Assembly (NCBI GenBank): GCA_028287745.1
Contig: JAQBPB010000041.1
Span: forward strand, 1-64,000
Reading direction: 5' to 3'
DNA from: Chloroflexota bacterium
GTDB taxonomy: Bacteria; Chloroflexota; Chloroflexia; Chloroheliales; Chloroheliaceae
Length of the DNA stretch: 64,000 bases
The translations under genes and the position numbers were made by a program. Every line of letters begins with the position of its first letter. Position 1 is the first letter of the stretch. This document shows, piece after piece, positions 35,411 through 43,770 of the stretch. Under the pieces are notes generated by a model. It worked only from the letters and a program-made list of their open reading frames with translations, was not told the DNA's origin and searched no databases.

Positions 35411-35791
35411 ATGGGTGGCGAAGAAATATATCACTGGTTTGAAAATGAACTAAAGCAGGCAATTCCCGAATTTGACCGGAAACTGGTCCTGACCTATGAA
35501 CCGACCGTTACGCCGGGTGTTTTCCTGGGGAAAGTAGCGGCTGTCCAGGCTCCTAACCGGGCCCTGGTAAAGTCCGATATCCGGCCCGAAGGGGTCAGGC
35601 TGCATTTTCCGGTGACCTGGGGTGATGAATTGAGCGAATGGTTGGGTGTGCCACCGGCAGAGGCTTACCGGCTGAAATCCAACTGGGTCAACCAGCCCAG
35701 CATCGGGGTGGGTGCCAGCGATTTTGACCCCTATTTCAAGCAACTGGCCGCTAAAGTAATCGAGTTACTGAAGACTAAAACGGCCGCTTAA
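35411..35791 (+). CDS. Hypothetical soluble protein
   Basis: A 126-residue protein with alternating helix and strand and no signal or membrane segment. Conserved-looking patches include KLVLTYEPTVTPGVFLG, RLHFPVTWGDELSEWLG and GVGASDFDPYFKQLAAK. AAAGAG precedes ATG 35411. It is convergent with cdd, with only four bases between stop codons. I do not recognise the family, and no role is assigned. Confidence 0.6.
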   Translation: MGGEEIYHWFENELKQAIPEFDRKLVLTYEPTVTPGVFLGKVAAVQAPNRALVKSDIRPEGVRLHFPVTWGDELSEWLGVPPAEAYRLKSNWVNQPSIGVGASDFDPYFKQLAAKVIELLKTKTAA

Positions 35792-35795
35792 AGAA

Positions 35796-36212
35796 TTAAT
35801 TTTTGGACTGAGATTTATAGGTATCGTTATCGAAGGCTTTTGGCAGGAGTTCGGCTACCGTTACGGTGTAAAAGACTTCGGTCTGGTTGGCGACAACTAC
35901 CTTGAGGTCAGGGTTAAATTCAGCCAGGAACTGGCGGCAAGCGCCACAGGGCGAGGTTGGCCGGGTAGTATCCGCGACCACGGCAATTTCTTCCCAGTCC
36001 ATCTCACCGGCCGCTACCGCCGTGACTGCGGCGCTGCGTTCGGCGCAAATAGTCAGGCCGATAGAAATATTTTCAACGTTACCTCCCCGGAAGACCTTAC
36101 CACTTTTAGTCCGCAGGGCCGCGCCAACCTTAAAGTTAGAATAAGGCGCGTAGGCCCGTTGCCGGGCCTTTCGCGCCTCTTCCACTAATTTCGCATCAAA
36201 TTCTTGAGCCAA
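35796..36212 (-). CDS. cdd: Cytidine deaminase
   Basis: A 138-residue zinc-dependent deaminase that converts cytidine or deoxycytidine to uridine in pyrimidine salvage. The catalytic CAERSA motif contains Glu and the first zinc Cys, and PCGACRQ provides the other two Cys ligands, as in the homotetrameric class. GNVENISIG forms the substrate pocket. It lies 21 bases after tatC on the same strand, so it is likely transcribed with the Tat genes, although the functions are unrelated. Confidence 0.96.
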   Translation of the reverse strand: MAQEFDAKLVEEARKARQRAYAPYSNFKVGAALRTKSGKVFRGGNVENISIGLTICAERSAAVTAVAAGEMDWEEIAVVADTTRPTSPCGACRQFLAEFNPDLKVVVANQTEVFYTVTVAELLPKAFDNDTYKSQSKN

Positions 36213-36233
36213 TTTACTTTTCTTCCTGATTGT

Positions 36234-37109
36234 TTAAGCGAAACGGGCGAACAATACTCCCAACCAGAACAAGCCGTAGACCGGGATTGAAATAATCGCC
36301 TGGCTAAAAAGCTCCGGGCTGGGTGTGATAAAGGCTGCCGCTACCAGGGAAAGGACCAGGGCCCATTTCCAGAAACTGGCCATCTTGCGCCAGGTGACAA
36401 TCCTGATTTTTGCCAGTAAAAACATGAAAATAGGCAGTTCAAAGATTAACCCTGACCAGAACATTACCTTTGCCATAGTAGAAATATAAGGCTTAACGGC
36501 CGGGATAGACTTAAACTGGCCTTCGCCAAATCCCAATAAAAACTTCACCGCGTTGGGCAGGATCAGGTAATAAGCAAAAGCAATACCGATCAGGAAAAAG
36601 ACCGCGACAAACGGGACGAAATAGACCAGGCTGCGGCGGATGGAACGCAGCATTTTAACTTCTTCCTCGTGGCCGGGTTCGCCGGGCTGCGTTTCCGGTT
36701 CAAGGGCCGGGGCCATAAAGGCCAGGATGTGGTATACCAGGACCGGGCTAGCCAGCAATAACCCGGTCTGCAAAGATAAATCAAAATAGACCTGGAAGTT
36801 GCCGACTAAATCGGTTTGAACAAATTCCGGCGCCGGGAAACCCTGGGCCTTGATAGAAGCAATCGCCGGGTTAGCCAGGTCAAGGAAAGCCTGTAAAATA
36901 TCTTTACTGAAGATCCAGGCGGCTGCGGTACAGATAACAATCGCTATGGATGACCACATCAGACGGTTACGCAACTCACCCAGGTGTTCAAAGAAAGTCA
37001 TCTGGGTGGCGACTGGTTTAGGCTGCTTTACTTTTTTCGGTTTGTTCGACCCGGAACGGCGGAGCCTGATCGCTTTTATTCCACCGGGTTTCCGGTCTGT
37101 ACTCGCCAT
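36234..37109 (-). CDS. tatC: Sec-independent protein translocase TatC
   Basis: A 291-residue membrane protein with six predicted helices and the family N-terminal motif FFEHLGELRNRLMWS (about residues 39-53). A 35-residue basic extension (KAIRLRRSGSNKPKKVKQPK) precedes it. The LSLQTGLLLASPVLVYHI and ALVLSLVAAAFITPSPELFSQ segments are typical. It binds twin-arginine signal peptides together with the TatB-like protein encoded five bases upstream. The substrates are folded proteins crossing the inner membrane. Confidence 0.95.
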   Translation of the reverse strand: MASTDRKPGGIKAIRLRRSGSNKPKKVKQPKPVATQMTFFEHLGELRNRLMWSSIAIVICTAAAWIFSKDILQAFLDLANPAIASIKAQGFPAPEFVQTDLVGNFQVYFDLSLQTGLLLASPVLVYHILAFMAPALEPETQPGEPGHEEEVKMLRSIRRSLVYFVPFVAVFFLIGIAFAYYLILPNAVKFLLGFGEGQFKSIPAVKPYISTMAKVMFWSGLIFELPIFMFLLAKIRIVTWRKMASFWKWALVLSLVAAAFITPSPELFSQAIISIPVYGLFWLGVLFARFA

Positions 37110-37114
37110 AAAAT

Positions 37115-38095
37115 CTAACCTCCTTGTTCCTGGTGGGCCCGTATAAACTGACTGGCCAGGAGTTTTTCGACCCGGTCCATCCGTTCGATTAACTGGCTTT
37201 CGAGTTTATCCACTCGCTCGTTTAATTCTTGCCTGGTTTTCTCCAGACTTGCCTCCAACTCCTGGGCAGTTGGCGCGGCTGCCGCCGGAGGTGTGGCCTC
37301 GGCAAAGGTTGCCGCCGGTGTGCCGTAGAAAGAGTAACCGGGCGTTTCTTCAGTAGTGCCGTTTGAGACGCCGTTAGCAGTCTGGGTTTCAGCCGTACTG
37401 TTGGTTGCAAGGGATACCGTCTCCTGGCTGTCAGGCTCGATCGCGCTCTCTGCAGGTGTCATATAAAGGGACTCGGTGGCGCTTAAAGTGCCGGTATCGG
37501 CATCTACCACCTGGGCGATATCCGCGTCCATTGGCCGGGCTGGTTTGATTACTCTTAAACCAGGGTCAGTCGTGGTGCTATCAATGACGCCGGTATCTTC
37601 ACTATTGGTAGTCACAGAAAGGACTTCGGTAGCAGTGGCCGGGTTATTTTCTACGGCATCCTGAATAATGGTCTCGCGGGTAATAGTTTCTTCAATTTTA
37701 ACGGCGTCCGTACCATCAGAAGCTTGCGCGTCCGTCACCTGGTAAGAATATTGCTCTCGCTGGGTAGCCATTGTATTACCGGCATCATCCCGTAAAGTTA
37801 TTTCCTTGGCGATATCCTGGAAATCTTTGGTAATACCGGAAGCAGTGGCGGTCAAATCATTTTTGATGTTCATTAAATCGGCTTTAACCGAATTTAAGTC
37901 GTCCCGGATGTCTAATTCCCTGGTAAGATTTTGAATTTCACCACGGGCATCCTGGGTCAACCGGCGCAGTTGATTGACATAACGACCGGCCTGCCGTGCC
38001 ATACCAGGCAAACGTTCCGGCCCAAAAACAATCAAGGCGACCAACAAAATCAACATTATTTGAGGGAAGCCAATTCCAAATAAACTAAAATCCAT
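37115..38095 (-). CDS. tatB: TatA/TatB-like translocase subunit with a long extension
   Basis: A 326-residue protein whose first 60 residues match TatA/B: a short outer tail, one helix (IMLILLVALIVFGPERLPG) with the FGPERLPG hinge and an amphipathic helix. Instead of the usual 40-110 residue tail it carries a very long acidic Thr/Glu/Ala-rich region and a C-terminal coiled coil (LEKTRQELNERVDKLESQLI). The Glu-Arg hinge and operon position favour TatB. It is first in the tatB-tatC-cdd transcript. No separate tatA is in the window. Confidence 0.85.
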   Translation of the reverse strand: MDFSLFGIGFPQIMLILLVALIVFGPERLPGMARQAGRYVNQLRRLTQDARGEIQNLTRELDIRDDLNSVKADLMNIKNDLTATASGITKDFQDIAKEITLRDDAGNTMATQREQYSYQVTDAQASDGTDAVKIEETITRETIIQDAVENNPATATEVLSVTTNSEDTGVIDSTTTDPGLRVIKPARPMDADIAQVVDADTGTLSATESLYMTPAESAIEPDSQETVSLATNSTAETQTANGVSNGTTEETPGYSFYGTPAATFAEATPPAAAAPTAQELEASLEKTRQELNERVDKLESQLIERMDRVEKLLASQFIRAHQEQGG

Positions 38096-38325
38096 TTTCG
38101 ACCATTTTCAGTGGCATGAAGCTAAAAGTTAAAATGTAAAAATTACACAGATATAACTGACCAGACAAAAACCGCCCATCGCCCTTTCTTACGCCTAATA
38201 GAATATACTTTTTTGATAAATGGTGCAACCATTATACCTAAAATGAAACGTCTAAACTCCTCATTTGGATTGCATTAAAGCCAATCCTAATAATGATTTA
38301 ATACAGGAATTTGAGGTCTTTCATT
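38096..38325. other. Intergenic region upstream of tatB
   Basis: AT-rich; on the minus strand a TATAAT is present at 38236-38231 but without a good -35. No RNA gene was recognised in the full 38096-38440 gap. Confidence 0.4.
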
Positions 38326-38358
38326 AAAAATCCCGGCCAGTCCTGGGTGCCGGGGTTT
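38326..38358 (-). terminator. Terminator downstream of greA
   Basis: CCCGGC (38332-38337) pairs with GCCGGG (38349-38354), with A-rich sequence on the left and TTTT on the right. On the minus strand it ends with GGGATTTTTAA. Confidence 0.7.
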
Positions 38359-38440
38359 TGAGATTTATTTAAGGCTTTCAAAACAAGCTACCAAGCTATC
38401 ATGAGGGCGGTCCGGTTGAAAGCTTGGCTGGTGGCCGGGG

Positions 38441-38920
38441 TTACTCGACCCGGACCACCACAAATTTTAACTTCGCGCCGGTAGGCGTCGAAACCTGGAA
38501 ACTGTCGCCCACTCTTTTGCCGTTAATGGCCTGGCCCATGGGGGCGGCTATCGAAAGTAAAGTTTGATTGGCTTTGCGGCCCTTGCCGGTTTCCGCTTCA
38601 CTGACCAGCAGATATTCTTCTTCTTCGTCAAAACCATCTTCTTTAACCACTACTACCGAACCAAGCCTGGCCCGGTCGCCACCTTTAGTAGAAACCACTG
38701 TCGCGTTAGCGAGGGTTTGCTTTAGTTCAGAAATACGGCCCCTGAGCATACCCAGTTCACGGCGGGCATCGTGGTAGGCGAAATTCTCCCTTAGGTCACC
38801 CTGGGAGGCCGCTTCTGACATTTGCGACAGCGTTTCAGGTTCTTCTACTTCTACCAGGCGTTTTAATTCCGCTTCCAGGGCTGCTTTACCCTCGGCGGTT
38901 ACTTCTACTTTTTGAGCCAT
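38441..38920 (-). CDS. greA: Transcription elongation factor GreA
   Basis: A 159-residue protein with the N-terminal coiled-coil (about 1-75; containing the family-typical region around DLRENFAYHDARRELGMLRG with the acidic tip residues) and the C-terminal FKBP-like domain (about 80-159; SIAAPMGQAINGKRVGD, then a VSTP-type motif). It rescues backtracked RNA polymerase by stimulating transcript cleavage. ATG 38920 is preceded by AAGGAGACAGGGAG. It is monocistronic, with the terminator on its 3' side. Confidence 0.96.
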   Translation of the reverse strand: MAQKVEVTAEGKAALEAELKRLVEVEEPETLSQMSEAASQGDLRENFAYHDARRELGMLRGRISELKQTLANATVVSTKGGDRARLGSVVVVKEDGFDEEEEYLLVSEAETGKGRKANQTLLSIAAPMGQAINGKRVGDSFQVSTPTGAKLKFVVVRVE

Positions 38921-39136
38921 ACTCCCTGTCTCCTTAAACCTTTTAGGACTTACGTCTTTTATTGAGCGTTAAATTACAACCGTTGCACATAAAATGGTAA
39001 CGCAACTTCATTTTATATTTTCATATAGAAATGCTAATTTTATTGCTTTATGACACGTTCAACCTTAAACGTTCTATTATGTATGGATCTATTATACTAC
39101 AATCGACGGCCTAATTTATAGTCAGCGAAATTTACC

Positions 39137-39195
39137 CGGCATTGCCGGGAACCATGTACTACCCGCCTTTTTCCCGTTATGGACTGGCAATGCCG
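39137..39195. repeat. Interrupted inverted repeat, possible structured RNA
   Basis: CGGCATTGCC (39137-39146) is exactly complementary to GGCAATGCCG (39186-39195). Inside it, GGGAA pairs with TTCCC, or alternatively CCAT with ATGG. It is about 200 bases before the marR start and has no T-run. The 470-base gap 38921-39390 contains no gene. Confidence 0.5.
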
Positions 39196-39264
39196 CATAT
39201 ATTGGTTTGAATACGCTTTTTCAGGCCGGGCTTTCTCCTTGCGTAAGGCCGGGTGCGATGTGGA

Positions 39265-39294
39265 TTGACAAGGCTTTTGCCGAAAGACTATATT
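39265..39294 (+). promoter_or_regulatory. Promoter of the MarR-type gene
   Basis: TTGACA (39265-39270) and TATATT (39289-39294), with an 18-base spacer. Confidence 0.65.
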
Positions 39295-39390
39295 AACTCA
39301 AATTCAATGGTCGCTATCCGGTTTAAGTCAATATGATAAACACCTGGCCTTTTGAACTTGTAAGCCCAAAAGCAAAGATGAGAAAGCGCT

Positions 39391-39960
39391 ATGATGAGTG
39401 TGGGTTCTAAGACATCTTCCACAGCGGTTGAAAAACGGCAAACAGCGGGAGATAAAATAACTGAAATTTTTGATATGGACCGGACTGAACTGGAACACCG
39501 CTGCACCCAGGCTCTTTTGATTATCCTGCCACAGATGCGCCAGCTCATAAACCGCGACCAGGACCGGGAGAGTGATGGCTCCGGCATTACGGTCCAGCAG
39601 TATAGCGTCCTCAAAGCCCTCCAGGACCAGAAGCGCCTGATAAGCGAGCTGGCGGAAATGCTAAAAGTCAGCCGCCCGACGATGTCCCGGATAATTGATG
39701 GCCTGGAAGGGCGGCGCAAAACCGCCGGGCCGGTCAGGGAAAGTCAGCGGCCTAAATTAGTGGAGCGCATGGCCTGCCTGGACGACCACCGGCTGGTTTA
39801 TGCCCGTATTACCGAAGAAGGCCGGGTCATTCTTCAAAAGTACCATGCCAAGGCCGAAGGTAACATCATCAATATCCTGGAAAACTTGCCGCCTGCAGAG
39901 TTAAGTAACCTCTTACAAAGCCTCGAAGTACTGGCCGGGGCCATCAAATCTAAAAGCTAA
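39391..39960 (+). CDS. MarR-family transcriptional regulator
   Basis: A 189-residue winged-helix regulator, longer than typical MarR because of a 35-residue polar N-terminus and a basic insertion (GLEGRRKTAGPVRESQRPK). Helices ITVQQYSVLKALQDQKRL and LAEMLKVSRPTMSRIIDGLE form the DNA-reading region, and the wing is in VYARITEEGRVIL. No effector pocket can be read by eye. It precedes an amidohydrolase gene by 40 bases and may regulate that transcript or itself. Confidence 0.85.
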   Translation: MMSVGSKTSSTAVEKRQTAGDKITEIFDMDRTELEHRCTQALLIILPQMRQLINRDQDRESDGSGITVQQYSVLKALQDQKRLISELAEMLKVSRPTMSRIIDGLEGRRKTAGPVRESQRPKLVERMACLDDHRLVYARITEEGRVILQKYHAKAEGNIINILENLPPAELSNLLQSLEVLAGAIKSKS

Positions 39961-39999
39961 CTAATGACCCTCTGTTTAAATGTCCAATTTTAAGTCCTG

Positions 40000-40863
40000 A
40001 TGATAATTGACGCCCATACCCATATAATGTCCCCGGAGATCGCTTCGGCCAAACTCTCCTACCTGGAACGGGATGGCTGGTTCGATGAGTGTTATCGCGA
40101 CCCTAAAGCCCGCTTCGCTACAGTTGAAAGCCTGATTGCCAGCATGGATGCCGCCGGGATTGCCAGGTCGGTCGTAACTGGCTTTGCCTTTGCCGACCAA
40201 TCGCTATGCGCTGCATCTAACGATTACCTGATTGACGCCGTCGGGCGCTTTCCGGACCGGCTGATCGGGCTGGCCGCCGTCCAACCTGACGCCGGACAAG
40301 CGGCGGTCTACGAACTTGAGCGCTGCCTGGCGGCGGGCCTGGCCGGAGTCGGTGAACTTTTGCCGGACGGGCAGAAATTTGACCCGACCAGCAAAGATAG
40401 CCTGGCACCGCTGGTGACCACCCTCCAAAAATATGACGTGCCGATGATGATTCACACAAGTGAACCGGTCGGGCATCTCTACCCCGGCAAGGGTCGGACC
40501 TGGCCGCCCAGGATTGTAGATTTAGCCATTAATTTCCCGGACCTGAAGATTATTGCGGCTCATTGGGGCGGCGGCCTACCTTTTTATGAGCTTATGCCGG
40601 AGGTAAAACTGGCCCTTAGCAATGTTTACTATGATACGGCAGCGACAACTTTCCTGTACGACTTCAAGGTTTTCCGGACGGCCATAACAGCCAGCAATGT
40701 CCGGAAGATTTTGTTCGCCAGCGACCATCCTTTGCTTAAACAGGACCGGCTGGTAAGGCGAATTTCGCTGGAAGCGGGGCTGACCGGGGAGGAATTGCAG
40801 TTGATATTGGGCGGAAATGCGGCCCGGCTTTTTAATTTAACAGGACCGAAAGCGGTAATATGA
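40000..40863 (+). CDS. Amidohydrolase-2 family metal-dependent hydrolase
   Basis: A 287-residue TIM-barrel hydrolase. Metal-ligand patterns are DAHTH (His6, His8), IHTSEPVGH, AAHWGGG and the late FASDHP Asp. The family includes decarboxylases and lactonases such as ACMSD and PDC/LigI-type enzymes, which act on aromatic or carboxylic substrates. The start ATG at 40000 has no strong ribosome site. Its stop overlaps the ruvA start (ATGA), so the two are coupled, although a functional link is not evident. Confidence 0.82.
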   Translation: MIIDAHTHIMSPEIASAKLSYLERDGWFDECYRDPKARFATVESLIASMDAAGIARSVVTGFAFADQSLCAASNDYLIDAVGRFPDRLIGLAAVQPDAGQAAVYELERCLAAGLAGVGELLPDGQKFDPTSKDSLAPLVTTLQKYDVPMMIHTSEPVGHLYPGKGRTWPPRIVDLAINFPDLKIIAAHWGGGLPFYELMPEVKLALSNVYYDTAATTFLYDFKVFRTAITASNVRKILFASDHPLLKQDRLVRRISLEAGLTGEELQLILGGNAARLFNLTGPKAVI

Positions 40864-41474
40864 TAGCAGCGGTGCGCGGCAAGCTTGAGTGGATGGGGCC
40901 GGATAGCATTTTAATAGATATAAGCGGCGTGAGCCTGCGCCTGTTTGTGCCAGGCGCTATCCTGAATGACCTGGGGCCTATAGGTGGTGAAATCAAGCTT
41001 TATACCCATCTTTATGTGCGGGAAGACCAGCTCACTTTATACGGCTTCAAAAATCAAGAACAGTTAGCCCTGTTCGACCTACTGTTAAGCGTGGCCGGGG
41101 TTGGACCCAGGGCGGCCCTGAATGTCTTGAGCAGGGCCAGTACCGAGTCGGTCCACCTGGCGATAGCCCAGGGCGATGTCGATTTCTTGAAGAAGGTGCC
41201 CGGAATTGGCGTAAAGACGGCCAGCCGGATAATTCTTGAACTAAAGGGGAAACTGGTCGAGCCTACCTCCGCTTCCCGCTCGGCTGCCGGGAAGAATGCT
41301 AACGGCCAGGCCAGCCCTGAAAAAGCCCTGGAACGGCTGCGGATAACCGAGGCGTTAAACGGCCTGGGCTATACCTCGGCGGAAATCCAGGCCGCATTGG
41401 CCGCTTTGCCCCAGGAAGAGAAATTAAGCCTGGAAGAACAGGTCCTGGCCGCCCTGCGCTACCTCGGACAATAG
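40860..41474 (+). CDS. ruvA: Holliday junction branch migration protein RuvA
   Basis: A 204-residue protein with the three RuvA domains: an N-terminal OB fold (about 1-65), two helix-hairpin-helix motifs (VAGVGPRAALNVLS and VPGIGVKTASRIILEL), and a C-terminal UBA-like domain (about 155-204) joined by a flexible Ala/Ser linker. It binds Holliday junctions and loads RuvB. The start overlaps the upstream amidohydrolase by four bases. ruvB and ruvC are not in the window. Confidence 0.96.
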   Translation: MIAAVRGKLEWMGPDSILIDISGVSLRLFVPGAILNDLGPIGGEIKLYTHLYVREDQLTLYGFKNQEQLALFDLLLSVAGVGPRAALNVLSRASTESVHLAIAQGDVDFLKKVPGIGVKTASRIILELKGKLVEPTSASRSAAGKNANGQASPEKALERLRITEALNGLGYTSAEIQAALAALPQEEKLSLEEQVLAALRYLGQ

Positions 41475-41592
41475 TTCACCCCCTTATCCAGGAAATATGA
41501 CCCTCCTCATACCTTCGTAACCAATTTGCGATTTCTTTGTTTTGTTTTATGAGCTTTGTAAATTTAGAAGTTGCACGAAAGGTTGGACATAC

Positions 41593-43371
41593 ATGGGTGG
41601 GATATTGATTTTCAGGTTACAGGGTTTCCTGGTTGGCTGCCTGATTATGGCCGGGTTGCTGCTGGCGGCCTGCGGTGATAATACGGCTTCCACGGCCCAG
41701 TTACAGCCTACAACCACCCCTCCTACATCAACTCCTCAAATTTCCGCCGCGCCTACGATTACCCCTGCCGCTTCACCTACCCCGGCCCAACCGGCCCAGG
41801 TGATTGCTCCGGTTACTGTCACACCGGTGAACAACCCAAAATCTGACCCTACTACGGTGGCGGCTACGACCGCTTCTACCAATCAGACCCCGGCTTCGCC
41901 GCCTGCCGCCAGCACATCCGCGAGTGTCCCCGCGACGGTTGCGCCTTCCCGGACAGCGGCTCCTGTACCGACCACCGCCCCGGCGGCTGTTACCGCCGCC
42001 CCGGTTAAAAGCAGCAACCTGATTTTCTACCTTAAAGACAGTGAATTAATGGCGGCTTTGCCGGGCGAGGCAACACCGCGCCGGGTTGCCCGGAACGTTT
42101 TTAGTTACACCCGGGCCGGGGATGACCGGGTGGTCTTTTTGCAGCAAACTGGCAGCGGGCCGGACCGGCTGGTCCAGCTAAAGCTGGCAAAGTTAGCCGG
42201 TACTCAAATCCAGGAAAGTTTGCTGGATACCAGGCTGTTTGTAACCCTCCCGGCCAACCAGCAAAATGACCTCCCGGCCGGGTTATTCGGCCTGGACACC
42301 CGGGCAATGGGTGATATGGCAATTTCGCCTGATGGACGCCAGGTGGCCTATAGCAAAGCAAACATGGGCGGCCCGACTTTTGATGGAATGTTTGAAAATG
42401 AAAGGCCGACCGAACTCTGGCTGGCAAACCTTGACCCGGCTAACCCCGGGCCACGCCGCCTGGTCGCTAACGATAAGGATTACATCGTCCAGCCGCTCTG
42501 GAGCAGTGATAACAGCCGGATTGCCTTTATACGGACAGCAGGGTTTGGGACCGGCGCCGGGTATCAAACGGCCCTGTGGTCGGTCTTCCGGGACGGTTCA
42601 CGGCTGGCTTTCCTGACCGGGCCGGACCTGGGCAAGGTGAACGGTAAGGCCTTCTCAGCCAGTCCGGCCTATAACTTGCGCTGGGTTGGGCCGATGTTGC
42701 TGGGTTTCCAGGCAACCAACCAGGTCAATGACCCGATTTTCTTGCACGACCTGAACCAACAAAGTGATTTCCCGGCCGCTTTAGCCAGCGATGCCGCCTC
42801 AAACGCGGTCTACTGCGCCCAGGCCCAGCATTATGTATACATAAAACAGGGGGTGGGGGGTGCCGGTACAGCGGGTGCCTATTCGGTAAGTGTGGCAAAG
42901 TCGGCTAAAGGCACTGCCTTACTCGACAAGGATGCGGTTGAACTTTTCGGCTGCGAGGGTAACAGCCTGCTGTACCGGACCGGCCAGGGCCAATTAGTTT
43001 TAGCCCGGATAAATCCTGATGGAACCCTTACGGCCACCAAGAATTTTAAACTTGAAAATAATTCGGAGGGTGCGGTGGAAGCCAGATTGGCCCCTGGTGG
43101 TAACCAGGCGGTGTTCCAGCACGGCCGGACTACCCGGCTTATTAATAGCAGTGGGCAGGAAACCGAGCTTAAGACCGGCCAGGTTAAATATGAAACCCTG
43201 TTGCTGTCGTGGGTTTCGGATAACAGCCTGATCGGCCTGGCTTTTACGCCCGGCCAGACCAGTCAATTATTAGTTTTGAATATTGGGGGTGACCAATCCT
43301 TCATGCCGCTGGATGCCGGGAAAGTATTTTCACAGGCGGAACCCGGTCAGAGCGGCAAAGGTGAACTATAA
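41593..43371 (+). CDS. Exported lipoprotein with TolB/WD40-like propeller
   Basis: About 592 residues from ATG 41593; the longer in-frame TTG at 41542 has a weak ribosome context. A lipoprotein signal peptide ends in MAGLLLAACGDN. A Thr/Pro/Ala-rich stalk of about 115 residues follows, then a beta-propeller-like region with repeated strand blocks (for example DMAISPDGRQVAYSKA, DNSRIAFIRT, PGGNQAVFQHG). This resembles TolB or PD40-type propellers found in protein-binding or sensor lipoproteins. No catalytic residue is seen. The ligand is unknown. Confidence 0.75.
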   Translation: MGGILIFRLQGFLVGCLIMAGLLLAACGDNTASTAQLQPTTTPPTSTPQISAAPTITPAASPTPAQPAQVIAPVTVTPVNNPKSDPTTVAATTASTNQTPASPPAASTSASVPATVAPSRTAAPVPTTAPAAVTAAPVKSSNLIFYLKDSELMAALPGEATPRRVARNVFSYTRAGDDRVVFLQQTGSGPDRLVQLKLAKLAGTQIQESLLDTRLFVTLPANQQNDLPAGLFGLDTRAMGDMAISPDGRQVAYSKANMGGPTFDGMFENERPTELWLANLDPANPGPRRLVANDKDYIVQPLWSSDNSRIAFIRTAGFGTGAGYQTALWSVFRDGSRLAFLTGPDLGKVNGKAFSASPAYNLRWVGPMLLGFQATNQVNDPIFLHDLNQQSDFPAALASDAASNAVYCAQAQHYVYIKQGVGGAGTAGAYSVSVAKSAKGTALLDKDAVELFGCEGNSLLYRTGQGQLVLARINPDGTLTATKNFKLENNSEGAVEARLAPGGNQAVFQHGRTTRLINSSGQETELKTGQVKYETLLLSWVSDNSLIGLAFTPGQTSQLLVLNIGGDQSFMPLDAGKVFSQAEPGQSGKGEL

Positions 43372-43378
43372 GGGGTGA

Positions 43379-43579
43379 TTAATAACGGGTCCGGTTGGTG
43401 CCTAAAAACTTAAGTAACAGCCAGATGCCAATTCCAATGGCAACCAGCGTCATCACTGAAACCGCCACCGCGATTACGGTTTTAGCAACGGCTGCCAGGA
43501 TAAATAGCGCTACCAGAAGGACAACGCCTTTCAAAATCAGGGATGTCAGTCCCGAACCGCCACTACTATAGTTTCGCAT
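43379..43579 (-). CDS. Small membrane protein
   Basis: A 66-residue protein from ATG 43579 (a TTG four codons upstream is an alternative). It has a short Ser/Gly-rich head, two adjacent hydrophobic segments (about 12-32 and 36-56) and a basic end (FLGTNRTRY). It is convergent with the lipoprotein gene and seven bases from its stop. The family was not recognised. Confidence 0.5.
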   Translation of the reverse strand: MRNYSSGGSGLTSLILKGVVLLVALFILAAVAKTVIAVAVSVMTLVAIGIGIWLLLKFLGTNRTRY

Positions 43580-43743
43580 ATCAATTCTCAACTCTCTACC
43601 TTACTCTAGCCTTAGATTAATTGTGTGGTGTATATTCCAGTAGTCCGGTTGAGTAATTTTTCTGTCCTTAACCGGCTGCTTACTTTACGCATACCGGCCT
43701 GCTTTTGTTTCGAGATTGTCAGTGCGGCCTTTTGGGGAACAAC

Positions 43744-43770
43744 CCGGCTTAAGCCCGCTGGTTAAGCCGG
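43744..43770 (-). terminator. Hairpin across the K+ channel stop codon
   Basis: CCGGCTTAA (43744-43752) pairs with TTAAGCCGG (43762-43770) and includes the stop codon on the minus strand. No U-run follows (GTTGTT only), so termination strength is uncertain. Confidence 0.45.
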
